This document shows positions 7,174-13,897 of a DNA stretch of 14,901 nucleotides, piece after piece. The DNA is from an uncultured Rhodobiaceae bacterium (GTDB lineage Archaea; Thermoplasmatota; Poseidoniia; Poseidoniales; Poseidoniaceae). The notes beneath the pieces were generated by a model. That model saw only the letters and a program-made list of their open reading frames with translations, did not search any database and was not told the DNA's origin. Position 1 is the stretch's first letter; every line of letters starts with the position of its first letter. The translations under genes and the position numbers were made by a program. The stretch is taken from contig CALDQY010000012.1 of assembly GCA_937911445.1 (NCBI GenBank), positions 1 through 14,901 on the forward strand, written 5' to 3'.

Positions 7174-7758
7174 TCAGTGAATAACCACCTGGCCACGATC
7201 GACCAAATCAGTACAATACAAATCAAGATTTGAAAGAACCAGAGGTGGTGTCTGGTCAGGTACGTTGAGAATAACGGAGAGAACCTCTCGCTGTCGGAAT
7301 GTGTTGATGAAGGTGTGAAGATATTCAGCGAGCATTCGATCCTCGTTGTAAATAGCCAGCGCATTGACGCTGTCGAGGAAGACGAAGTTTCGTTGTGTTT
7401 GTGTGGTTCGCAAAATATACAGCGTACGCAAGAGAACCGATTCGAGCATGATTGGGCTATCAACAAAATGGATGTTTGGATAACTCACGTCGGTACCACC
7501 AAGAATGCCAGATGAAACCAAATCAATGAACTGGATGTTGGAAACATCAACCCCAATCGACTCAAACGCTTGGATAATCTCGACTGCTCCTCTGCTTGCT
7601 GAGATGTAGACTCCACCCATTTCGAACATCTGCATCAAAGGCAACATGGTGCTCGCCGTCACCATGAAGGCGTTGGAGTTACCACAACGCACCTGAACCG
7701 AACTGTTCAATGAAATGGTTGAGAGCTGCTCAGCAATTCGTTGGTCAAGTTCAAACAT
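7174..7758 (-). CDS. Degenerate RecA/KaiC-fold protein without Walker A (second of triad)
   Basis: 194 residues from ATG 7758. I recognise the fold only by layout: a first strand and turn, SVQVRCGNSNAFMVTAS, stands where a P-loop would be but has no Gly-Lys motif; GGVYISASRGAVEIIQAFES (48-67) resembles the KaiC segment after the P-loop helix; NFVFLDSVNALAIYNE at 124-139 resembles Walker B with its Asp-Ser; and the C-terminus alternates short strands. No membrane segment or signal peptide. Start: an ATG at 7773 in the same frame overlaps the previous gene, but ATG 7758 lies 2 bases after that gene's TGA and has GGGGTG at 7766-7771 with a 7-base spacer, so I prefer it. Operon position between two KaiC-like genes supports the fold assignment. 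Probably a non-catalytic partner; function unknown. Confidence 0.7.
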   Translation of the reverse strand: MFELDQRIAEQLSTISLNSSVQVRCGNSNAFMVTASTMLPLMQMFEMGGVYISASRGAVEIIQAFESIGVDVSNIQFIDLVSSGILGGTDVSYPNIHFVDSPIMLESVLLRTLYILRTTQTQRNFVFLDSVNALAIYNEDRMLAEYLHTFINTFRQREVLSVILNVPDQTPPLVLSNLDLYCTDLVDRGQVVIH

Positions 7759-7760
7759 AA

Positions 7761-8576
7761 TCAAGCACCCCATTTGGATGTCTTATCGCTTTGAGCGCCC
7801 CATTTTAACATAGGAGTCAGCATGACGCCAAGCGGCGTGAGTTCGATGGCGTGCTTTGCACGACTATGAGCAGTACCTCGCATCTTGACGACCTGAAGAA
7901 ACCGAAGCAAGTGACCCATACGCTCAACGTCACCCATGACAACGATACCGTCAGCGATTGCTTCTTCAACACCAAAGGAGGACCAGTGGGCGTTCTCGGT
8001 GGCCGAGGTAATTTCTGAAATCAGAATTGTTGTGCAGCCAAGTGTTGCGAGTTTCTTACCAAGCGTGAAAAGGAAATCTCGAATCAATTGTTCGGACTTA
8101 ATCTTGTAACAAAGTGTGGTAACGGAATCGATGACAAGACGAGTTACACCGATGGTGTTAACGATGTCCGTAATGGACTTAATCAGCGCGTGGACGTCAT
8201 CCAAGTCGAACGTTGATTTGTCCAAACCTAACCACGAATACAGTACGTCCATGTCGAAGACGTTGATCAAACCGGTGTCAACCATGTTCATGTCGAAGAA
8301 CGCATACTGGCGGATGTTTTCCAGCAATTTGACCGATGGTTCTGTCGCTGTAAAGTGAGCACACGCTTCGCCAGCAAGTGCACCACGAACGAGGAACTCC
8401 ATACCGAGTGTGGTTTTTCCTGAACCACACGTTCCTGATGCCAGAACTGTGGAGCCATATGGGATTCCTCCACGAAGAATTTCATCAAGACCATGAATAC
8501 CGGTCACGCAGCGGTCTCGGGAATATGTCGATGCGGCTTGCACGGGGATCGTTTCTCCCAGTCCAATCGAGTTCAT
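7761..8576 (-). CDS. KaiC/RAD55-family RecA-like ATPase with intact Walker A (first of triad)
   Basis: 271 residues, single RecA-like domain of the KaiC family. TGIHGLDEILRGGIPYGS (25-42) leads to Walker A GTCGSGKT (48-55); ACAHFTATEPS (71-81) is the strand carrying the catalytic-Glu position, with only E79 of the Glu pair of KaiC; Walker B is RLVIDSVTTL (146-155); and KMRGTAHSRAKH (231-242) is the archaeal KaiC KxRGxxHSR motif involved in subunit contacts. This is the only member of the three-gene set expected to hydrolyse ATP. Its ATG overlaps the stop of the pilin-like gene (ATGA, 8573-8576), suggesting coupled translation. The C-terminus holds KWGA twice, ten residues apart. No KaiA or KaiB is nearby, so a clock role has no support here; signalling or assembly at the membrane is an inference from context. 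Confidence 0.85.
   Translation of the reverse strand: MNSIGLGETIPVQAASTYSRDRCVTGIHGLDEILRGGIPYGSTVLASGTCGSGKTTLGMEFLVRGALAGEACAHFTATEPSVKLLENIRQYAFFDMNMVDTGLINVFDMDVLYSWLGLDKSTFDLDDVHALIKSITDIVNTIGVTRLVIDSVTTLCYKIKSEQLIRDFLFTLGKKLATLGCTTILISEITSATENAHWSSFGVEEAIADGIVVMGDVERMGHLLRFLQVVKMRGTAHSRAKHAIELTPLGVMLTPMLKWGAQSDKTSKWGA
7764..7805 (-). repeat. Imperfect direct repeat at the end of the first KaiC-like gene
   Basis: AAATGGGGCGCT (7794-7805) and AAATGGGGTGCT (7764-7775) differ at one of 12 bases and are 30 bases apart in register. Both encode KWGA. The second copy also supplies the GGGGTG ribosome site for the following gene, so a small tandem duplication may have moved or duplicated the translation signal. 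Confidence 0.6.
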
Positions 8577-9679
8577 GAAGCATTTGATGGTTCAAAGAAC
8601 ACATCACCGGGCGTTGGGCCGGTTTGAACGGACCATGCTGTCGAAGACATCGTGTTCGTTCCGTCCCAGACGATAACTTGGTTGAGACCAACCGGCAAGC
8701 CGGCTTGGGGACCCCACTCAGCCTTTGAGTTGGGAATTGGGTTCACTTTTCCTGGACGTGTGAAGCGTAGTTCGATGACGCCCGAGCCATCATCCAAGAG
8801 GTTCATCGAACCAGTTCCCAATAACCCATATTGGCCCAAATCGAACATTTGTGATGCATTTCCTTGCTCTTGCGATGCTAACGACCCAGTGAAAAGGGCA
8901 ACTGAATGGCCTTGAATAACGCCGCCTTGTAGAAGAACCTCGTTTGATGTTGAGCCAGAAGACGTGTTGATGGACCAACCGTAGAGGCTGGTTGCGAAGG
9001 CGTTGTTGTTGTACACTTCGATCCATTCGGGACCACCGCTGATCGGGCGCGTCATGACTTCTGTCATTTGCAGGTCTTCGTTCACTCTACCAGCATCATG
9101 GACTTCGAGTGTAATCAGCACCAATTCGGATCCCATTCGAGCCGTACTCGATGCCGTCGAAGCCATTCGTGCATTGCTCAAATCAGCCCCTCCTTCGAAC
9201 AAGTTCAATCCAACACGAGAATCGTTTTCAGATGCATGAATGGAAATTCGCAAAAATGCAGTCAGGTCCTCGTCAAGCCCTAATCCCAGTGAGAACCTCT
9301 CGAGCGTCACGTTCGAGAGCGCTGATATCCGGTTCATGTCGACCTGCTTGTTGAACATAAGCCCGGTTTGAACCCGCCCTTGTTCCAAGGCTTCTGCACT
9401 CTGAAGGTGCCAATCCGCAGTGGAATTCGTATAATCCAAGCCGTCCTCACCATCACTCGGCACAAACCATCCAGCACCGCTCGTAAGTCGATCGAGACCC
9501 GATACAACGGCTTGGTCGACTTGATCGATTTCCGTATCGTTGGAGCCCATTTCAAGTTGGGCCAAGGACATAAACGCAGTGAGAATCATGAGAAAGAGCG
9601 TAAAAGCAGAGAGGAATTCGATGACTGCAGTCAGTCCGTCCTCATCGTCTCGAAGTTGCGACCAATCCCCTCCTCCCAT
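8573..9679 (-). CDS. Prepilin-like membrane-anchored protein with C-terminal lamin-tail (LTD) domain
   Basis: 368 residues from ATG 9679. A charged N-terminus (SQLRDDEDG, 6-15) is followed directly by one hydrophobic helix (LTAVIEFLSAFTLFLMILTAF, 16-36), with a Glu six residues after the Gly. This arrangement recalls archaeal type IV prepilins and related haloarchaeal surface proteins, though the residues before the Gly are acidic rather than Lys/Arg. The extracellular part (about 45-205) is unrecognised. Residues about 206-355 look like a lamin-tail domain: GGPEWIEVYNNNAFATSLYGW, then GGVIQGHSVALF and NLLDDGSGVIELRF, the usual LTD progression (EWIELYN, dL.gW.l, I.pg, L.n.gd.i.L). The frame is open to a TTG at 9721, but ATG is preferred. 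It starts the KaiC operon and lies back to back with a large surface gene. A surface or appendage role is inferred. Confidence 0.7.
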   Translation of the reverse strand: MGGGDWSQLRDDEDGLTAVIEFLSAFTLFLMILTAFMSLAQLEMGSNDTEIDQVDQAVVSGLDRLTSGAGWFVPSDGEDGLDYTNSTADWHLQSAEALEQGRVQTGLMFNKQVDMNRISALSNVTLERFSLGLGLDEDLTAFLRISIHASENDSRVGLNLFEGGADLSNARMASTASSTARMGSELVLITLEVHDAGRVNEDLQMTEVMTRPISGGPEWIEVYNNNAFATSLYGWSINTSSGSTSNEVLLQGGVIQGHSVALFTGSLASQEQGNASQMFDLGQYGLLGTGSMNLLDDGSGVIELRFTRPGKVNPIPNSKAEWGPQAGLPVGLNQVIVWDGTNTMSSTAWSVQTGPTPGDVFFEPSNAS

Positions 9680-9797
9680 GAAGAGACCACGACGAGGGAT
9701 GTCATGAACGTTGCCAAACAAATTGGTGTTTGGAACCGGTTGGTTTTACCATGAATCATGCGATGAGTCTTTGAATCATCCATGCGACCACGGTACG
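9680..9797. promoter_or_regulatory. Divergent intergenic region between the pilin-KaiC operon and the surface-protein gene
   Basis: 118 bases between two outward-facing starts (ATG 9679 minus, ATG 9798 plus); it must hold promoters for both. I see no clear TATA box for either. The only symmetrical element is the 8-base palindrome AACCGGTT at 9734-9741, roughly midway, which could be an operator or chance. Weak TTG starts for both genes (9721 minus, 9711 plus) would make them overlap here, which argues for the ATG starts. Confidence 0.45.
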
Positions 9798-12755
9798 ATG
9801 ACAGGAGCGGAGCGACCGACTGTTGCGAAGAAAAAAACCAGCCTTGGCTTGGTTTCGTTGATGCTCTTGTCGCTCCTATCGGCGCTTGTTATGGTGCCAA
9901 CTGCGACGGCTATCGAACAGGTTGACCTTGCGATTTTGACCGGGCAGAGTCCAGTCGAGAACAGGAACTATGCAGCGTTTGACCCTATCACGTTTTCCGC
10001 AGAAGTTGAGAACCAAGCCTTGGGCCCACAGACCTCGACGCGAACGATGGACTGGTTCATCTGTTCGGGCATGAAAACAGCCACACAGTGCGTTTCAAAC
10101 GATATCGCAAGCGGCCAAATCAACATCAATGGACTCCTGAACGGAGACAGTGGCAACTTCAGCGATGCAACGCAATGGTATCCAAACGGAGTAACTGGTG
10201 CATTCACCGTTGTGTTCAAATTCACGTTTGCTGATGTCGATACCAGCGATGACGTCCTCTCGTACAACATCAATCTCACTGCAGAATACAGTGATGTCTC
10301 CGTCGACCAAGACCAGGACCCTCGAGAAACCCTCTCGGGCCTTCACACATACAACGGCGAGTTCGTCCTCAACACAGAGCAGGACTACGTCATGAGCATC
10401 TCTGGTACCGCTAACACTTGTGGTGAGTGTGGCCTAATTGCTTACATGGGCTGGAATTTGCGAGAGCTCGATGGAACACTTGTAGCCACAGCCAATCAAA
10501 GCGTTACAACGCTACCAGCAGGTGGCTATGAGCAACCGTACACTATTGCCTTGCCTGCTCTCAACTACTCCGTACCCGGGAGGTACATCTTCGAATTCGG
10601 CCTTATCGACAGTGCAAGCGCGTTCAATGGCGATCTCAACGATTACAACGATCTCGCTGAAATTGAGATTGTTCTTGATAACACACTCGACCTTCGAATT
10701 GCAAGCATGTATCCATCGCACAACCCCTCCTCTCCAAACTATTACTACGGAGAAGACATGCTCTCGGTCGATGTTGAGAACATCGGAAATTTCACAGTGG
10801 AGGATTTCTCCATCACCTTCGAAATGTTTGATGCGGTTGGCGAATCAGAATATCTCCAAACATGCGAAATCGACAAACTTGGGCCATCCGAGTCGTCAAC
10901 ATGTATGTTCAACCTCACCAAGGTTGGAGAAGGAAAAGAACTACGCATCTACATGCCAACAACCTTTGATGGAAGACCAGACACGGGCCCCTCTGACAAC
11001 ACGTTGATTGAATTCACCTCCATCCTAGCTGGAGACATTCTTCCAATAATCACCATGAATTCAATCTCTGGAACCTACACAACAGCCGATGCCATCGAAT
11101 TGACTGCCGTTACCAACTCCGTTGCTGCAGAACCTCTGAATTACACGTGGGTACTCGATACCGTCATTACCATAGGTTACGGGAAATCCATTTCCGTCAA
11201 TGCATCTTCCTTCCCATTGAAAGATTACGACATTGGCTTGTACGTCGAAGATGCTCTCGGGTTCAATGCTGAAGCGCATGCGACCATCTCCATTATCGAC
11301 GAAGTGCTCATCAATGAACAACCATTGATGAGCGGTTCAGCCGTTTCTCTTGACAAAGCACAATTTGTGTACGATGTATTGTTACCAATTGAAGGATTCA
11401 ATTACAACATCGCAGGAGGAAAAGAGCCTTTGATGATCATGGATTTCAAGGTCATGCAACTTGAAAACGAACTTCAACCTGCTCAACTTCAGTCTCTTGA
11501 ACTTGATGTCAATCTCTCAGCATTGTTACCTGATTCAATCCCTCACGATTCTGTCGAATTCCTTGAACTCAGTTCATTGGACAGTACCTTCTGGGATTAC
11601 CTCGAATCACCAGACTTCTTCGCCTACGATGGACTTGAGAACATTAGCCTGAATCTTCAGTCCAACACCATCGTTCTCGTCATCGGGGCACTTCCTGAAC
11701 CAAATGTTTCCCTTTCCAACCTCACCCACAACAAATTGGTTGGGGGAACCATCGAGCTCACGTGGATGCCACAAGGCGATATTCTGAACCCATATCTTGG
11801 TGGTTGGCAAATTTACAGACTCACTGTCGATGAATCTGTGGGAACAATTTTCCCTGACCCCACAGTAGAAACCAACCAAAACCTCTGGGCAGAGTTGTTG
11901 GCTGATAGCGGCGTGGAGTTGGTGCCGACCGATTCTGAAGGTTGGGTGGACCCGGTCTCACTCGAAACCGGAACATGCGCTTCCTACGCGATTCTACCGA
12001 CCAATCGAGCTGGCGTACCCGATACGTCACGAATCAACGTTGTCATGGAAGAAGACGGTTCATCCAGACTTTGTGGTGATGCACTTCCACCAACAAGTGC
12101 CGTTTCCTCCTTCACATACACCTACCGATTTACCAATTCAACAGAGTGCTACGACATGCAACAAGATTGGAACGCTTGCTACGAATTGAATATGACGTGG
12201 ACATGGCCTGCGAACGAAGAAGACGGTGGCGTCACATGGAACATCTACAGGATGGATGTTGAACCATCGCAAATCGATCTCCGATTTGCAACACCTCTGG
12301 TCACCGGCCTTGTAGGCATACAAGGTGAACAAGGCACCTTTGATCAATCTGGACTCGAAGTTGACGGTATTCGCCCAATGCGAACGTACTACTACGTACT
12401 CGCACCGGTTGATTCCAAAGGAAATGAGAACACATTTGGACTAGCGAGTGAGAACATCTTGCGTGTGAAGATTGAGGACCAATGGTGGGACTACAATCAG
12501 CATTTGATTCCAGAGGAGCCTGCTCCACCGGAACCACCTCTTGGTGTCCCATGGCTCCAAGACGTTCTTGACTACACGGAAGTAGGGGAATTCCAAACGG
12601 CAGGACTTGCCGTCCTCATCCTCGTTGTGCTCAATGCGTTGTTCATTCCGGTCACGATCAAGCGTGGCGCTCGTCTCAAGCGCATTCTCGCAGCACGCAA
12701 GCGCAATCAAGCGACACGAAACATGGCCGATGACTTCGAAGATTTCTTCGAGTGA
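9798..12755 (+). CDS. Large type I membrane surface protein with repeated beta-sandwich-like segments
   Basis: 985 residues from ATG 9798 (a TTG at 9711 in frame would place 29 polar residues before the signal peptide and overlap the divergent gene). Signal peptide: KKKTSLGLVSLMLLSLLSAL, probable cleavage after PTATA (residue 38). Two segments resemble CARDB/adhesion beta-sandwiches: about 42-165 (ITFSAEVENQALGP) and 298-410 (LSVDVENIGNFTVEDFSITF). About 415-500 resembles a PKD/Ig-like fold (LNYTWVLD), and 640-750 and 765-892 resemble fibronectin III-type domains (TIELTWMPQG, then WQIYR; MTWTWPANEEDGG, then WNIYR). Paired cysteines lie at 89/98, 208/211, 356/369, 727/759 and 784/794, and N-x-S/T sequons are frequent. 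A Pro/Glu-rich linker (905-915) precedes a membrane helix (about 935-953) and a basic cytoplasmic tail. Domain names are by eye. Probably a cell-surface structural or adhesion protein. Confidence 0.8.
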   Translation: MTGAERPTVAKKKTSLGLVSLMLLSLLSALVMVPTATAIEQVDLAILTGQSPVENRNYAAFDPITFSAEVENQALGPQTSTRTMDWFICSGMKTATQCVSNDIASGQININGLLNGDSGNFSDATQWYPNGVTGAFTVVFKFTFADVDTSDDVLSYNINLTAEYSDVSVDQDQDPRETLSGLHTYNGEFVLNTEQDYVMSISGTANTCGECGLIAYMGWNLRELDGTLVATANQSVTTLPAGGYEQPYTIALPALNYSVPGRYIFEFGLIDSASAFNGDLNDYNDLAEIEIVLDNTLDLRIASMYPSHNPSSPNYYYGEDMLSVDVENIGNFTVEDFSITFEMFDAVGESEYLQTCEIDKLGPSESSTCMFNLTKVGEGKELRIYMPTTFDGRPDTGPSDNTLIEFTSILAGDILPIITMNSISGTYTTADAIELTAVTNSVAAEPLNYTWVLDTVITIGYGKSISVNASSFPLKDYDIGLYVEDALGFNAEAHATISIIDEVLINEQPLMSGSAVSLDKAQFVYDVLLPIEGFNYNIAGGKEPLMIMDFKVMQLENELQPAQLQSLELDVNLSALLPDSIPHDSVEFLELSSLDSTFWDYLESPDFFAYDGLENISLNLQSNTIVLVIGALPEPNVSLSNLTHNKLVGGTIELTWMPQGDILNPYLGGWQIYRLTVDESVGTIFPDPTVETNQNLWAELLADSGVELVPTDSEGWVDPVSLETGTCASYAILPTNRAGVPDTSRINVVMEEDGSSRLCGDALPPTSAVSSFTYTYRFTNSTECYDMQQDWNACYELNMTWTWPANEEDGGVTWNIYRMDVEPSQIDLRFATPLVTGLVGIQGEQGTFDQSGLEVDGIRPMRTYYYVLAPVDSKGNENTFGLASENILRVKIEDQWWDYNQHLIPEEPAPPEPPLGVPWLQDVLDYTEVGEFQTAGLAVLILVVLNALFIPVTIKRGARLKRILAARKRNQATRNMADDFEDFFE

Positions 12756-12812
12756 TTGGTGGAGAATGACACCGTCATATTCTTGACTAAACTGCTGGTG
12801 GCTCGCTTCGCT

Positions 12813-12900
12813 GCGGTGATCGCATAGCCTGGCCATTGCGCTGGATTGCTAATCCAGTGGGTTAAGTCCCTCGGGAGTTCGAATCTCCCTCACCGCGCCA
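12813..12900 (+). tRNA. tRNA-Ser (anticodon GCU)
   Basis: A complete cloverleaf can be drawn. Acceptor stem GCGGTGA (12813-12819) pairs with TCACCGC (12890-12896), G is the discriminator at 12897, and CCA is encoded at 12898-12900. Anticodon stem CTGGA/TCCAG encloses loop TTGCTAA with anticodon GCT at 12848-12850, which reads AGC and AGU serine codons. A long variable arm (GGG/CCC stem around TTAAGT) is as expected for a class II serine tRNA, and the T arm is GGGAG-TTCGAAT-CTCCC. No intron in the anticodon loop. A weak TATA-like TCATATTC (12775-12782) lies about 30 bases upstream. The 3' end is one base from the stop of the convergent ctaB. Confidence 0.96.
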
Positions 12901-12901
12901 T

Positions 12902-13897
12902 TTACGCCAATGGGCCGAAGATGCCAAGCCACGTTGGTGGGATGAATGATATGACCACCAGAGAAAAGAACATGGCGCCAAGATAAGCGAGTGAACGGAA
13001 AAACGATTTGGCCGCTTTCGGCATTCTACCGTTCGCATCGAGAGGTTCATTCACATCGATTTGCCAGACGGATTGAGCATACCAGATTGTGAGTCCACCT
13101 GCTACAAAGGCCCAGAGCAGCGGGAGACCTGACTCAGGCCAGAAACATGGGACGGAGCCCAAAAGGAACAAGCCTCCACAGTAGAATTTGGATTCTGTCA
13201 CAGTACGCTTGGCACCTTTGACCTCATTCATCATCGGCACATTCGCCTTGGCATACTCGCCTGAACGATAGAGAGCAAGCGCCCAGAAGTGTGGAGGCGT
13301 CCAGAAGAAAATCAATGCGAACAACATCCATGGAATGGGAGAGCCAAGATCAAGCGGATTCATCGAATTGATCGAATCAGCAGCTGCACCTGCCCAACCA
13401 ATGAGTGGTGGCGTTGCTCCTGCTGCACCACCAATAACGATGTTTTGTGGCGTCCTTCGCTTCAGCCACATCGTGTAAATGAACACATAAAATCCGACAG
13501 AAAAGAACGACCAAAACGCTGCCTTCCAGTGCAAGAGGAAGAACAAGGAGGACCCTGCAATGGAAATGAACACACCAAACAAAAGGACAGTTTTTGGCTG
13601 AAGATGTCCCATCGGTAAAGGACGATGTTGTGTTCGTCGCATCTTGGTATCAATATCTCGGTCGTACCACATGTTGATGGCGTTTGAACCTCCAGCAGAG
13701 AGCGTTCCGCCAATCAAGGTGATGAACGATGTCCAGATGGTATCAAACCAAGTTCGCTCGATATCGATCAACTCGTAACGAGCCAGTGAATCATGAACCA
13801 AAATAGCACAAATTGCAGTAATTTGCAGGAGAACAATGACTCTCAATTTCATCAATTTGATGAGCAAGGACACCAGTGATGGCCGCTCCTGATTCAT
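12902..13897 (-). CDS. ctaB: Protoheme IX farnesyltransferase (heme O synthase)
   Basis: Integral membrane prenyltransferase of the UbiA superfamily that adds a farnesyl group to protoheme to make heme O, the precursor of heme A for terminal oxidases. The 331 residues contain the prenyl-diphosphate-binding motif NMWYDRDID (N75, D79, D83) followed by TKMRRTQHRPLP, the CtaB/COX10-specific continuation; TPQNIVIGGAAGATPPLIGW at 149-168; and FFWTPPHFWALAL at 197-209, which are conserved features of heme O synthases. About eight or nine hydrophobic segments are visible. Length is slightly above the bacterial 290-310, with a short extra loop after residue 170 (DSINSMNPLDLG). The ATG lies inside the end of ctaA (ATGA overlap), so the two are co-translated and act in sequence. 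Confidence 0.96.
   Translation of the reverse strand: MNQERPSLVSLLIKLMKLRVIVLLQITAICAILVHDSLARYELIDIERTWFDTIWTSFITLIGGTLSAGGSNAINMWYDRDIDTKMRRTQHRPLPMGHLQPKTVLLFGVFISIAGSSLFFLLHWKAAFWSFFSVGFYVFIYTMWLKRRTPQNIVIGGAAGATPPLIGWAGAAADSINSMNPLDLGSPIPWMLFALIFFWTPPHFWALALYRSGEYAKANVPMMNEVKGAKRTVTESKFYCGGLFLLGSVPCFWPESGLPLLWAFVAGGLTIWYAQSVWQIDVNEPLDANGRMPKAAKSFFRSLAYLGAMFFSLVVISFIPPTWLGIFGPLA

Noticed and set aside
6359..8576. Circadian clock (kai) locus
   Set aside because: The ATPases are single-domain, two lack Walker A, and neither KaiA nor KaiB is present.
6359..9679. Archaellum or type IV pilus operon
   Set aside because: A pilin-like protein and FlaH-like proteins occur, but there is no FlaI-type secretion ATPase and no FlaJ-type membrane platform in the window, so only a resemblance can be claimed.
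9711..9797. TTG starts that extend the divergent genes (9711 plus, 9721 minus)
   Set aside because: They would make the two genes overlap head to head and add polar residues before a normal signal peptide or pilin leader; the ATG starts at 9798 and 9679 are more plausible.
10522..11007. Plus-strand open frame of about 160 codons within the large surface gene
   Set aside because: It is in a different frame of a continuous gene with clear domain structure; composition is Ser/Thr/Arg-rich, as expected of a shifted frame.
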